Notes: a model not told the origin generated them from the sequence alone. Shown: positions 11,072-22,687, counted from the first letter of the stretch. The stretch is DNA of 64,000 nt from Rhyacophila brunnea (GCA_022495005.1 JAGYXB010000798.1:1-64000); one strand, 5' to 3'. A program made the numbers and translations.

Positions 11072-11461
11072 TATTTTTGTCGGATCGCCCATAGCAAACC
11101 AAAACTATTATGGTTTGGTTAGGCAGGGTTTAACTGATTTTAAAAACTAACCAACACTCTGAAATCTATGAATATGGGCCTCCACAGTGTGGAAGTTTGT
11201 ATTAACAGATTTTTGTTTTCACGAGAAATGGATGTCAGCCACTTGCTCAACCTATTAGGTCCATACTCTGACTCATACACAGATTGAAAAACAATATGTG
11301 TACTTGCCAGACCCAGGATTTGAACCTGCGACCCACAACGCTTAAGCCTCGCGGCCATCGTGGATAAGTTCAATGAAAAGAAGTAAGTATGTATGACAAA
11401 GTTTAGTGTACACTATTAATGTCGAAGTTTAACAACCTACCTCCACCCTTCGCCGCTGCCT
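11072..11461. mobile_element. hAT-MITE right half, interrupted by SINE
   Basis: 'tatggtttggttaggcaggg' then 'aaaaactaaccaaca', continuing after the SINE as 'gacaaagtttagtgtacact' and finishing 'cctacctccacccttcgccgctg'. This is the right half of the CAGTGGCG family. Confidence 0.65.
11173..11363 (-). mobile_element. tRNA-derived SINE (family A), copy 1
   Basis: Reverse-strand copy with a B-box-like 'ggttcaaatcctgggtctg', a tRNA-unrelated body ('aggttgagcaagtggctgac') and a tail-side 'ggaggccca'. It lacks the final 'gatcctattaggatc' stem. Family A copies also occur at 13800, 22451, 31684, 31796, 36477, 43615 and 46091. Confidence 0.8.
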
Positions 11462-11594
11462 TGTGAGTTCATGCTGTTAATACAACCACTCTATGGAAGC
11501 CCATGTGCCATGGTCAAAAAGAAGTAAACAATGTGTTATTGGCCAAAGCACTTTGTTTGCTGACATAATTCTCTTGTTACCATCTCCGTGATAC

Positions 11595-12250
11595 CATTAT
11601 GTTGGCTCACGAGAGGCTTAAGGTTGATGAAGGTGTCAACTGTATAAAACTTATATGTACCGATTGCCAATTGAGGTATCGGCTCTTGTATGACAAAGAG
11701 AGGTATATCTTTATTTTGTTTTGTCCTTGTTTATGTATACCTAGGCTCATTCATTTAAGCAAAAATATTACATTAATTTTACGTCGTGTCCGGAAACTTG
11801 TATGTATGCAGTTCGCCGTATCACTTCACCGTGAAATGTTGTATCGGAAATATATGGCCGTATATTAAAGAACGTCCAACCTCTTTGGGTCGTATAGTAC
11901 TGAGATTAAATTCATGTCTAAATAAAACACAGTTCTTGTCGGTTTACACTTTACTGGAAGCCAGCGGCAAACAAGTTTTGAAAATAGTCAATATACTGGA
12001 TTATTTGTTAGATTAGGTTAGGTTTTCATTCTTGAATTCATGAATTTTGCCAAAATCAGCTATGAAAATTGACTTAATGTTCATATTGAATCTTAAAATT
12101 GGAGACCGTATAGTATACGGTCATCTCTTTCCGATAAGAAAGCTCACGGTGAAATGTTTTACGTACAATTTACATGTAACCAATTTATGTATGTGTCTAA
12201 TAATTATTATTGTTTTTTGTATGTGATAATAAAATTTGTAAACATGTGTC
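11595..12250 (+). other. Unknown transcript-like unit with polyA signal
   Basis: Several short frames lie here; the one ending at 12016 reads '...TSLGRIVLRLNSCLNK' and '...VLKIVNILDYLL', which I do not recognise. AATAAA lies at 12228-12233 followed by T-rich sequence. Bases 11640-11790 and the polyA region recur at 13036-13215 in the same order, with about 400 bp missing between them. It could be a tandemly duplicated non-coding transcript or a decayed gene. Confidence 0.3.
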
Positions 12251-12385
12251 ATTTCCTTCCTTTAGTTGACTCTCACATCAAAACTCGTCTCGCCTGGAAC
12301 GTGTTGAATACGTCGATGTGATGTCACCATTATTCACAAAACACACGTTGCCAAATGGAGCTCCGCAGATTGGTCGAATGCGGCT

Positions 12386-12811
12386 GTGTTGCAATCAGGA
12401 AGGTGCACACTTCTCAGGCTGCGAGTCGAACATGCCAGGACACATACAAACACCTACGAATCGGTCATTCCTAAACCGGCTTACTTTCGCTTGGTAGATC
12501 TGCGCGGTCTTATGCAACACTGGATGGACGTTCTTAGAAGGTTTGATTTATGGCTGTGCGGCAGACGAGGCGAGTTTAGACGTGAGAGCCGGCTAAGATT
12601 GATGAAACTGTCAACTGAATACGTGTATTACCAAAAAGTAGTATTGCCTGTAGTTACAAAATACCGAGTCATTGCCGTAAAATTTCATGAAGCAGACCTT
12701 TTGAAAAATGTGGTTTTACAGTGTGAAGCAATCACGGCAGCTTCTATAATTTTAGGTATTAAGAACTCGCAAGTGTCAACACACCATCGTCAGCCATTTT
12801 ATATTGAATGA
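12386..12811 (+). other. Unrecognised 141-codon open frame
   Basis: The frame contains 'LVDLRGLMQHWMDVLRRFDL' and 'KVVLPVVTKYRVIAVKFHEA'. The composition is mildly coding-like, but there is no recognised domain, no clear splice sites and no neighbouring exon in agreement. It may be a chance frame inside a repeat. Kept at low confidence. Confidence 0.2.
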
Positions 12812-13035
12812 GGTTGACCACTGTAGTGCTATTTACACCATTATAAATAAAACAGGCCAACGGACTTACAACGTCGACAGGTTTAAATATTTTGCTGTAT
12901 TTTTTTGACTTGCTTGAGGCACTTAGACCATAGTTGAAGTTATTGGCGTTAGTATGTAGAACACTTTTCTATAAAAATGACAGTTTTTTTGTTTTTGGTA
13001 CTTAGCCTCTTAATTAATACACGTATTCATTACTG

Positions 13036-13215
13036 TATAAAACATGTATGTACCGATTTCCAATTGAGGTTTGGGATCTTGTGTGACAAAGAGAGGTATA
13101 TCTATATCTTGTTTTGTCTTTGTTTATCTGTAAGCTCATTCATTTACCAAAAGTATTACATTTTGATATTAATGTTCCTAATTTTGTATTTTATAATAAA
13201 ATTTGTAAACACAAC
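13036..13215 (+). repeat. Second copy of 11640-11790 plus polyA region
   Basis: 'tgtaccgattccaattgag', 'tgacaaagagaggtatatct' and 'aataaaatttgtaaac' (AATAAA at 13195-13200) match the unit at 11640-12245. The middle is missing. Confidence 0.6.
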
Positions 13216-13319
13216 TCATATGATGTCTCATTTTTCATTCCTCTAAAGGCGAGTAAATACAACAAGAATCAAAAGCTCTGAATAAAACCTATCGTAGTAA
13301 ATTTAATATTACGTACATA

Positions 13320-13799
13320 CAGTCGAACTTGGTTATTACGAGGAAGATGGGACCGACTGAATTTGCTCGTTATAAGCATTACTCGTTATATCAGAGAATA
13401 GGTATTTTTAAATGAGCGGTCGCATAACATAAAAAGTCGCAATTCAAACAAAAATACACAATTAGAATTTTTCTCCGAAACAAGCATGGCATTCATAACT
13501 GCAAAAGAAGTTGTTTATTGTAATAAACGCTACTACCTACTTCACAAATCTTGGATTTATTTTTCAAGGCATCCTGTCCGTCGGATTTTATTGCTTAGGG
13601 TCGAAATGTTTTTAAACGATTGACACATAAACAGTTTTAAGAAAAAATTTGACTATATTTTAGCTCGGTATAACTGATAAGGAGCTTGTTATAAAAGTGA
13701 ATAAATGTATGGAGAAAATCATAAACTAAAATGTCAACGAATGTTTCCTCATTACATCCGAGATCTCGCTATATCCGTGATCGTAATAACCAAGCTCAA
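13320..13799. mobile_element. pogo/Tigger-type non-autonomous element
   Basis: The left end CAGTCGAACTTGGTTATTAC is inverted at the right as 'gtaataaccaagctcaa'. Both sides also carry 'ctcg(t/g)tata' words, as in pogo/Tigger ends. A SINE sits directly at the right end. There is no transposase frame. Confidence 0.6.
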
Positions 13800-13965
13800 T
13801 GTTGTGGGTCCCAGGTTCGAATCCCGGGTCTGGCAAAATATACAATACATTGTTTTTCAATTTGTGCTTGGAGTCAGAGTATGGACCTAATAGGTTAAGC
13901 AAGTGGCTTACATTCATTTCTCATAAAAACAAAAAATCTCTTAATACAAACCTCCCATAATAATT
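13800..13965 (+). mobile_element. SINE family A, 5'- and 3'-truncated copy
   Basis: 'gggtcccaggttcgaatccc' contains a perfect B-box, followed by the family body 'aggttaagcaagtggcttac' and 'tacaaacctccca'. The A-box side was lost at the junction with the pogo-like element. Confidence 0.75.
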
Positions 13966-14947
13966 GGAAACGGTTATGTGCGCCGGCAGAGTGGTGCAAG
14001 CGCACCACCTTTGGTTTAGAAAAAGTTATAACATGTTAAAGGTACCGACTGTGATAAACGAAATATTCATGGTTATAGTTTAGGTATGAATTACTAGCCA
14101 CTTAAACAGTACCATTGATTATAGTAATTAGATATAGAATAATACCTAGTATATAGATTAAGTGAATGTCGAAGGGACAGAGGACTATGGTGTGGCTGCA
14201 AATAATTTATTATAAACTGCGACGCCTATGCGCAATATTCAACATATTTTGGTGGAATCAGAATATGGGTTTTCTTACATGCACCACCTTACACAAAATC
14301 CTGGCGGCGCCCATGGAAGTGGTCAAGAGAAAAGAAAAACCATAATAAGTATAATAGGTAGTTAATGTCTAGATAACGCGAAGACTTAGATGGACTATTA
14401 ATTATTCACGTTGTTAAATAATTAGTGATGGCACTCTCCGTTAGGTTAATGAAGGATTCTGAGTAGGTACCTAGACCCTGGGGAAGAAGGGCGTACAATG
14501 TTAAGAGGGATGCGGAAATGAGAGAGCTCAGGATAAAGATTCCTATATAATGGTTGTGCAATCGGCCATGGACCTTAATTTTCTGAAGCGCCAGCTAAAG
14601 AAAAGAAATTTATAATATTTTTTATTAGATAGGTAGGTATGAAAATGTCGATATTATTCTCATGAGAAGCCTTCATCCGGCAGAGGATTGATATCGGCTG
14701 ATGATGATAATGGATATTAAAAAAAACAATTTTTTCACGTCATGGTGCCCGAAATAATATTTATATATTTTATTCTAGGTATAAAATTTACCCATATTTT
14801 TTTTATTAAAGAGGTTTTTTAAATTTCTTTGTCATTGTCTTTGGTAAGCATCTATGTACTATAGATTCTATTTGTATATATTGACATTTCGTCAAGTACC
14901 TGACAAGTCCATTATCCAGATCTTAATCCACCGTCTGGACCCTCAAA

Positions 14948-15064
14948 ATGGAGCCAGAGGAAGTGGAAAACGGCCCACAAATGTCTCCGTCGACTTCTGC
15001 ATTCCAATACATGCCAATGAACCCGCTGAGTATAGCAGAAGCCCAACTTATGCACCATTTGGAG
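14948..15064 (+). CDS. C2H2 zinc-finger protein, first coding exon
   Basis: ATG at 14948 in good initiation context (caaaATGG) opens 39 codons, 'MEPEEVENGPQMSPSTSAFQ' through 'AEAQLMHHLE'. It ends at GAG|gttatt (15064/15065), phase 0. An acceptor-like 'ttatccag' at about 14923 suggests a 5' UTR exon upstream. It is GC-richer and more coding-like than its flanks. The next exon is 22925-23077 and the frame agrees at the joint. The acidic, Met/Pro-rich N-terminus shows no known domain. The donor is a weak match (GTTATT), which is the main doubt. Confidence 0.6.
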
Positions 15065-15524
15065 GTTATTTTTTATTATTATTGTTTTTATGACATTCAC
15101 CAATAATATGTGACATTTAAGCCGTATTATAAGCAAATTCGGCTAATTATTTTATTATTTAACTATATAACCTAAGGTTATACTGATTCCAATCATTTTT
15201 TATTATATTTTCTTTTGTTTAAATGTTATTGATTGTAAAATGGGTTTTTGCCACAATCGTTATAAATAATTATGAAATATACATATAACAGAGTAAGATT
15301 GATGCTAACGCATACGCCTAGCGTCAGCAATGTCCAGGGTTCTATTCCCAGTCGTGTCAAATCAATCTTTCTTGCAAAAAGTCAGTTTTATTTTGTTTTC
15401 CATAAATATTTTCTCACATCAATTCGTGGCAGATATATCTATGATGTTATCTCCTTCGTTTTATATCAGCTTATAAATTTTTCTCAACACATTATTAAGA
15501 CAACGGCAAATAATTTTCAACTAT

Positions 15525-15850
15525 AAGTGCGACGAAATTTCTGACTGGCTGGCAATCGGAGAGCGAAAATTGAGCTGTGAACACATCAATTTGTTTTGTG
15601 ATGGCGACGGGGGTATTAATTCTTAAATCGTGTAAAGATAACCAAAAAACGTTACCCATTTACTTAAAAAAGAAAACATGCCAATGAATATATTATTATT
15701 ATTACTAATAGAACAATAAACATAACATTAAATGGACACATGTTAACTTTTTATGACAAATTAATATGTTTTGTTCTGCACGCGTCATTTGCACAATCTT
15801 CGCGTCGCGTAATCACGATCGTTTTAGACCGTGCCCCAGCTGAAGTATAG
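15525..15850 (+). repeat. Dispersed repeat, uninterrupted copy (partner 45245-45855)
   Basis: Reads 'aatcgtgtaaagat.a', 'aacgttacccatttact' and, further on, 'ttttagaccgtgccccagct'. The same sequence lies inverted at 45245-45855, where a CTGTTCTGGCAGAA MITE interrupts it. This copy serves as the empty site. Confidence 0.7.
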
Positions 15851-15969
15851 CCTTAATTTTAATTTAATCAATATTTTGATTAAATTTACATCCTTCGCTC
15901 TGTCTGCCTTGGATCTTTTGTAAACCAACGTAATATAGATAATATACTTAATAACAGAATTATCTTCCA

Positions 15970-16175
15970 TCTTCTTGATCGTTTCCTCATGGCTGAGGAT
16001 CATGACCATCTTGAAATTCCGTCATCTTCTGAGAGACTAAGACTTCAGAGCAGAGTGATGGCTGCCCATAGTCAACTACTTCACGTGGTGGTGCCGATGC
16101 TCTTCCTCTGCCTTACCTTCCCCAGAGGCTACCCAAAACCACCCGTCTCTCTAGGTTTTCCGGTTTGAGAAGATT
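15970..16175 (+). repeat. Dispersed repeat, copy 2 (partner at 1640-1835)
   Basis: Begins 'cctcatggctgaggatcatg' and includes 'tctgagagactaagact' and 'acccgtctctctaggttt'. It is longer than the copy at 1640-1835. Class unknown. Confidence 0.55.
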
Positions 16176-16394
16176 GAGAAGAGAAGGTATATCAGCGGAC
16201 AAATGAGTCGCCAAGCCCGCTCTGTTGCCAAGCCTGCTTTGTCGCCAAGCCTGCTCTAGCCGATTAGTTTTGAAAGTACATACGTAGAGTATATGCTACA
16301 TAACTTTGCACTCCGGCTCTGGGATGAAAATGATATAATATATTCTAAAAATACTTTTTTTTACATATATTATCTATTTATTTATTTATCACTA

Positions 16395-17172
16395 CATATA
16401 TTAACCTCTGCGCTTTGCCGATGACATAGTAATTTTCTCGCAAGACTCTGAAGACCTCCAAAGCAGAATGCAGGAACTCGCTGAAGTAAGCAACAAAGTA
16501 GGTTTGAAAATAAATGTAACAAAGACGAAAGTCATGTTCAACTGCTTTGCGGGCCAAAAAGAGATCCTCATCAATGGCACTCAGCTCGAACAGATGAAAA
16601 GCTACATCTATCTGGGACAACAAGTGTCTATAGATGGATGTATATTTGATGAAATTGTTCGCAGAGTAAAGCTAGGCTGGAGTGCTTTTGGCCGCCTGAA
16701 TAATATCTTCAAAAGTGACCTTCCACTGTGCCTAAAGCGCAAAGTGTTCAACCAGTGTGTGCTTCCCGTGATCACATATGCGTGTGAAACATGGACCCTA
16801 AGTAAAAGAGAGATCCAGAAACTTAGAGTAGCACAACGTGGTATGGAGAGGTGCATGCTGGGCATAACGCGAAAGGACAAAAAGAGGAATGACAAGGGTT
16901 TGCGATGTAATAGAGTTTATTAAAAGCCTTAAATGGAGATGGGCTGGACACATAGCGCGAAGAAGAGACAATCGTTGGACAAATCTAGTCATCCAGTGGT
17001 ATCCAAGAAGTACAAAACGTCCACAAGGTAGACCTAGAGGCCGCTGGATCGATGAAATGATAAAGTTCTGCGGAAGTACGTGGCAACGCAATGCACAGGA
17101 CTGAGAGAAGTGGAAGCAACTTGAAGAGGCCTTCATCCAGCAGTGGATAGAGTCAGGCTGATGATGATGATG
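16395..17172 (+). pseudogene. 5'-truncated LINE (RT end and C-terminus)
   Basis: Starts inside the RT at 'LCFADDIVIFSQ' (FADD box) and continues 'GLKINVTKTKVM', 'YLGQQVSIDG' and 'LPVITYACETWTL'. After a frame break near 16900 come 'LKWRWAGHIARR' and 'GRPRGRWIDEM', with a stop and the tail 'cagcagtggatagagtcagg' plus gatgatgatg. This is a different family from the 5.5-8.9 kb LINE. Copies of its 3' end are at 28640-29041 and 38288-38508, and its tail motif is the core of the 55.1-56.15 kb array. Confidence 0.8.
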
Positions 17173-17179
17173 TTATTAA

Positions 17180-17481
17180 CCTTTTTACTGCCGGTAGGTG
17201 TATGTATGGCGGTACCTTGTACGCCGCGAATTTTATTGCAAAAATAAAAATTAAAATCAATTTATGTTTCAAGAGATAAAACAAATTCTGATATTCGAAT
17301 ATATCGACGATATTCCCAATATATGTCGTTGTGTGTACAACATATTTGTATGTTTAAAATAATTGATTTACGTTAGTAAAATCCTGTTTAAAGCAGGACG
17401 TCCAAAGACGTCATTTTTGTATGAGCGGCGTTCGGTTCACGGAAAAGTTCGCGTCTTAAGACGTCATTGGTAGCTATCCGG
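17180..17481. mobile_element. TTAA-flanked short element, piggyBac-like
   Basis: 302 bp between TTAA at 17176-17179 and 17482-17485. It starts CCTTTTTACTGCCGG and ends 'ggtagctatccgg'. TTAA duplication with CC/GG ends fits piggyBac MITEs, but the terminal repeat is very short, so this is tentative. Confidence 0.4.
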
Positions 17482-18848
17482 TTAATACAAGTGAATATCA
17501 TTTCATCTAATTTTATGCGAGGTAGTCAGGCAAAGAGGCATATCAGTGTATAATAAGTGCAAAGTTATAAAACGTATACAGTGAAAAACCGATAAATGGG
17601 GGAAACGATAAATATATAAAAATATATAAATTTGTTTTTAAAAAAAAAACTAATCGGTCAATCGGGATAATATTGGATAATATTTGTGAAGGAACTATAA
17701 TATTAATAATTGCAATAATGCATCGTAAAAAGTATCATAAACAATAATTCTATGACAGCGAAATAAATAATATTCAACAAAAATGGTCAATTAGGATAAT
17801 ATATGTGGCGGGCAACGTTCCCTCTAATTTTTCTATTGTGTGTGCGGATCAACAACGCATCTGAGCGGTGTCACACGTCATCCGGTGCAGTAAATTTACA
17901 CCCTCCCCCACAAACACAAACATACAATTTTTCATGAAAACTTATATTTTTAACGTATTTAGTAATTTCGTAATTAACGTACAAAATTAGCATATTTTTG
18001 CACAGATATATCCGTACTTTCGTCACCAATTAACGTATGTAACTGAGACTTCGGTAATTCGTCAAAAGAATTCTTTTTTAAGGACTTCATTAATACATAC
18101 AATACGACAAATTCGAACGCATAATTTTTACTTCGCCAGTTTTCGGGAATCTCTGTATATTTAGATACATGATTATGAATATCTTGTACATAAAGCATAG
18201 GAGCATTTATTTTTATAACCAATACCTAGTACATTATCAATAATTAACACTTTAACTAGATTGCAACCCGATTTTTGCGCTCTGCGATCTCAATCCTATT
18301 CTTTCGTTCTTCGGATGTTTCCGCCATTATTTTTAAAAGTCCACCTCTTTTCAAAGTTTTCAATTTCGTAATAGCATCCCGGTGTATTGTTTGACTTAAA
18401 TGCCTTTTTAAAAGATACAACCTCCATTCAATCCACTTCTTTCCAGACGTGCATTATTCTCCTTGCATATTTGCTGCAAAGCATATTATGCATTTGACAC
18501 AATCATCAGCTGTTTCCGAATATACAAATATATCACCAATTCTTATTTATCGTGAATGCATTGAAGATGGCATTTCTGTTTCGACGATTTCAGAGAGCCA
18601 TTCCAATTTAAATTTATCGCAGAATTTCTTCTTAATATTCGCATTTGAAATCCACTCCTTTTTGACATTTTTTTTCATAATTATTGTACTATATACGTAA
18701 CTGTGTAAGCAATCGTATGGTTCACTTGAATTGTTTGTTACGTACACTGAACGCACCTGTAGTTATTACTAAAATCTGGCAAAGGAAAATTTCTTTTACA
18801 ATATTTTTGTGTGAGGACTGTGCGGGGGATGAAAACAAGTGTGCAGAC

Positions 18849-19477
18849 CGAGGCCTGAACAAAACGATGCATAAGTGCGAGTGAGAAAGTATTCGGCACC
18901 CTTATAATCTCTGCGACACGCGCTAGAGTAAGATAAAAGGTTTACAGATTCGGGAGATGGTTTGCTCGGTGTAGCCGCCAAATCTTACCTTATTGCTTAA
19001 TTATGCGTTGATAACCGTGTTGCTAAAATAGCTATTTTTGTGTTAAACACAAAGTCAGTGGTAAATATTTTTAGTTAATTAAGTAGAAAAGATGGTTCGG
19101 TGTGTTGTATTAAAATGTGGTAGCCGTACTGATAAGCAAGAAGATGGTTTTACGTTTCATAGGTAAGTTGATACATGTTCGTGATAATTTATTTGTATAT
19201 TATTATATATTTTAATATCAAGTGACCGTGTTTCTTTAAAATAACTTAAATTATGAATATTTTTACCTAATGGTTGCATTTTGACCGCTTAAAAATACTA
19301 TATAACGTAAAAATATAGAAAAATATATTTTAATTCTGAGCGTCTAGTGCGAGCACTAGCAAAATGGTCTCGAACATTTGAATACAAATGCGTTCGCTCG
19401 CCCACAAACCAAACGCACGGCACACAGCTTCATTTAGCAATGCAATGGGTGGCGTCTAGATGTATCTATAGTCTAAG
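18849..19477 (+). mobile_element. THAP-exon-carrying element, copy 2
   Basis: Flanked by GTGCAGAC (18841-18848) and GTGCGGAC (19478-19485), an 8-bp TSD with one mismatch, inside the hAT-like element. Starts 'cgaggcctgaacaaaacgat' and ends 'tatctatagtctaa(g)'. It is co-linear with the minus-strand copy at 10403-11063 along its length except for a replaced stretch upstream of the exon (18945-19000). Confidence 0.65.
19092..19162 (+). pseudogene. THAP-domain first exon (copy 2)
   Basis: ATG 19092 gives 'MVRCVVLKCGSRTDKQEDGF' then TFHR, ending AG|GTAAGT at 19162/19163. It differs from copy 1 by only R/L and F/I within 23 codons, so the frame has been kept. The C-terminal half of the THAP finger is absent nearby. 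Confidence 0.65.
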
Positions 19478-19544
19478 GTGCGGACACATTTTTGTAGGTG
19501 TGCGCACACCTTAAAGGGAACATTGGTAACGGGACCATAATATT

Positions 19545-19685
19545 TAGACGATAGATCGGGGAACGGTTAATGCGAGATTATTTAACATTTTTCTTATGGG
19601 TGTTTGGTGGGACTTTCAAAAATGAACGATCCATGCAGGAAAACGATTTATACGAGAACGGTAGATCGGGGTTCCACTGTACTCT
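19545..19685. mobile_element. pogo-like element end
   Basis: The right end reads 'gtagatcggggttccactgta', the inverse of the pogo/Tigger-type CAGTGGAACCCCGATCTAC. A partial inverse 'gatagatcggggaac' is at about 19550. Short decayed remnant. Confidence 0.45.
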
Positions 19686-20430
19686 ACTATATTGATAAAT
19701 CTATCAGGTTATCAAGGTGCGAGTTTTAAATTTCGCTTGGTTTTGTCAAAAATCAAAATGAATATTGAGGTGATTTGCCAAATAAATATTCGCCGATAAA
19801 TAGAAAGTCACTTATCCCTCTCTGAATATCTGAATATGTAGGTATTCCATTTTGGCGGAGGATAGGTGTTGCAGATGAAAGACGGTAGTAGTTGTTTGTG
19901 ATGATGCAGGAGGCGAGAGTTTCTTCACTGTTTCAATAATTACAAGGGTACAATCGATACAATATAATAAATATAATGACAATTCGGTGCGATGTAACGG
20001 GAACTTATAATCAAGTGACATGTCCAATTTCATCATCATCAGGAGAGCGACAACCTGGTGTGGGTCTTGGTCTCTCTCTCCAACAGCTCCCTCCACCTGT
20101 CCCTATTCAGTATGGCCACTTTTCAATTCGGTACCCCTAGAACACGGCAGTCACTGGCAGCTCCATCCAATCAGCGAATCCTTGGCCTGCCTCTTCTTCT
20201 ACGCCCCATTGGATTGCCGGACATCACTCTCTTTGCCGGTTCATTGTCATGACATCCAATTTAGTTTATTGTATGTGTATTTTTTTGAATAATCTGAATT
20301 TTGTATAAATCGAAACTTTATTTTGTAATCATCTTACGTAGGTATGTCCATTTGAAGTGGACAAAACCGGTCCTGACTAATATTAAAATAAGTGGAAATA
20401 GTACTACATAATTTGACATGTTTTATTTAA

Positions 20431-21138
20431 TTAATTACGTAGGTCTTCTTCAGCCATATCCGCCACTTTGTTGGAGCATATGAAGACCACAAGGCGCCTC
20501 CAAGAATCCGTGTCGCTCGCGGGTCGTGCTTCGTTCCAGGTGAAACCAGCATCCCGTAGCCCCGCCGTATATACTCTATAGATAGTATTTAGCGGCCTTA
20601 TAGGACGCCGGAATCTGGTCGGCTTGAAGAATAGGCAAGCCAGGTTGATATTCTCTTCTGGCATCCGCAGCACGTGCCGAACCAAGTCTAACGTCGCCTC
20701 TTCACTCTCAGCGCGTTCTCTTATCTCCTCGTTGCTCCTAAAGTCATACCACTGCACACCCAGTATCCGTCGCAAACATCTGTCGTCGGAGCTCAGTATA
20801 CGGTTGCTCTGAGCCTTCGTTAGGTGCCATGATTCACCACCGTCAGAATACAAGCCTCGAATAGGCGGCATTTGGTTTTGACAGAGTACAATCGTGAGTC
20901 CCAGACACTCCGCATCGAGTTGAATGTTGCTCCAACCATTCCAATTCGGATAGCGAGTTCTCTCTGCAAAATGCCATCTCCCGTGATGTGTACCCCCAGG
21001 TATTTGAAGCTGTCGACGCTCTCGATGTATTGCCCCTCGCTAATCAAAGGGAAATCTGGATCAGGACAGGTGCTATTACACAAAACGTTGGTTTTCTTCT
21101 CGTTGATGTTCAAACCTACGCGAGATGAGTTGTCATGA
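20431..21138 (-). pseudogene. RTE-like LINE 3' fragment
   Basis: On the minus strand: 'NEKKTNVLCNSTCPDPDFPL', 'YLGVHITGDGILQREL', 'WHLTKAQSNRILS', 'RRILGVQWYDF' and 'RDAGFTWNEARPASD'. It is nearly the same as the C-terminal third of the LINE at 5529-8864. Starts inside the RT, so 5'-truncated; broken into two frames near 20850. Confidence 0.85.
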
Positions 21139-21578
21139 GCATGTTCTTTCAGTTACTTCACTTTTACATTATCAAGTTCACGACTTTTGCAGTTGTTTTG
21201 CATTTATTCTTGGTGATGCCTTGGTTTTACACTCACGGTGCGACATTGTGAATATGTTTAAAAGTTACTTGCGATTCCATATTATATTTTGTTTCATAAA
21301 GATTTCGCTTAGAATTGCATAGTTTCGGTAAATTTTGTTTTGTTTGAAAATTGACAATGATTTTGTAATGTCAAATGTCAAACGGTTCAAGCGTGTTCTT
21401 TGATTTTCGTACAATAAAAAAAAAGTATGGTTTAATTATATAACTATCCCTTCCGACTGACATCGTAGGGTGAGAAATATGTGCAGAAAATATTAGCACC
21501 CTACTAAATCAACTGTCATCCGCAAATCCATTGTCATTTTATAATTTAAAGCAAATAGTTAGGTACACATTCGAAATA

Positions 21579-22152
21579 CAATACTCTCTCAGTAATCCGC
21601 CACCCCAAAAACCAGACAAGTGTCCAATTAGTGAAAGCGGCAGATTACAGTGCATACATACAAAATATGGTTTAAATTAAAACAGATATTTCGTAAAAAT
21701 AGTTTTTTTGAGAAATTTGTACTAGCAAATTACGGTTTTATTTATAATCAAAATCAAGTATGTATTTACTAAATTATACATATTTATAAACAAAGTTTGT
21801 TAACTAAATATTAAACAGTAAATCACTTGACGCAACCAGTTGTTCACCAAGGCAGATATTCTTGAATGGCTTAGGATTCCTGGCTTTCCCTATGACCAAA
21901 AGCTTCATTTTGTATGTCCCGGTTGCATTGGAGCACGGCATAATTGTGATGCGGTCCTTGAGCACTTTCCTCCCTGGTACATTACTTTCTTCGCGATGAA
22001 CGTACGTTTTACGAAGGAGAAGTTTCCAAAATAAACCCGTCTCATCGGCATTGTATACTTGTACTCGGCGGACTACTGGATTTGACAATCGAATACCGGC
22101 AGATTATAATAGTTGTTGGATAATCGAGCGGTATATTACTGAGAGTGTACTG
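21579..22152. mobile_element. Tigger/pogo element with internal deletion
   Basis: The left end CAATACTCTCTCAGTAAT is inverted at the right as 'attactgagagtgtactg'; both ends are flanked by TA (21577-21578, 22153-22154). The interior keeps a transposase fragment on the minus strand. Confidence 0.75.
21804..22088 (-). pseudogene. Tigger/pogo-type DDE transposase fragment
   Basis: 94 codons with 'YNADETGLFWKLL' (first catalytic D of DDE_1 transposases), 'GRKVLKDRITIM' and 'LLVIGKARNPKPFKN'. These are hallmarks of the jerky/Tigger/CENP-B-like DDE domain. The N-terminal DNA-binding domain and the later D residues are missing. Confidence 0.8.
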
Positions 22153-22189
22153 TACTGAAGTTATCCAATGACTTTTTGTTTTCTTTAGT

Positions 22190-22430
22190 GCGCATCCCAT
22201 GGCCCCCACATTCTAAAGCTGGCCCGCAGGCCAGGATCTTTGGCGGGCCCCCCTACCTATCGCTAAGGTTAAAGGCAATATGATGCTCTACAGTAGCGTT
22301 TCCCAAATGATGTTCGAGGTCAAATGAAGTATATTCTTTTTAGCGATTATTTGTATGTCTTAATACATCCACTTAAATTATGGAGTTGTCGAGTATTGAT
22401 ATAATATAATACTCAAAAATTGTATCACAT
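22190..22430 (+). repeat. Dispersed repeat (partner 62719-62960)
   Basis: 'ggccaggatctttggc', 'atgatgctctacagta' and 'tttttagcgatta.ttgta' are matched in order at 62719-62960. Unknown class. Confidence 0.6.
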
Positions 22431-22450
22431 AACATATTTTTAAATGATTA

Positions 22451-22687
22451 TGGCCGCGCGACTTAAGCGTTGGCCTATTGCGTCGTGATTCCCAGGTTCG
22501 AATCCTGGGTCTGACAAAGTACACATATTGTTTTTCAATTTGTGTACGAGTCAGAGTATGGACCTAATAGGTTGAGCAAGTGGCTGCCATCCATTTCTCG
22601 TAAAATCAAAATCTGTCAATGCAAACCTCCACTCTGTGGAGGCCCATATGATCCTATTAGGATCGGACATGGTAGAAAAAAAATAAA
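22451..22687 (+). mobile_element. SINE family A, full-length copy
   Basis: Starts 'tggccgcgcgacttaagcg' (A-box region), with B-box GGTTCGAATCC, body, and the terminal palindrome 'gatcctattaggatc' followed by an A-rich tail. About 235 bp. pol III-type tRNA-derived SINE. Confidence 0.85.

Larger units (their letters stand above)
17813..19525. mobile_element. hAT-Tip100-like element, copy 1 (1.7 kb)
   Basis: Starts CAACGTTCCCTCTAATTTTT and ends 'cttaaagggaacattg', the terminal pattern of Tip100/Zaphod-type hATs. The flanking 8-mers gtggcggg (17805-17812) and gtaacggg (19526-19533) look like a decayed TSD. It has no transposase and carries a nested THAP element at 18849-19477. Copy 2 (23221-24403) lacks that insertion at the corresponding point. 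Confidence 0.7.
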
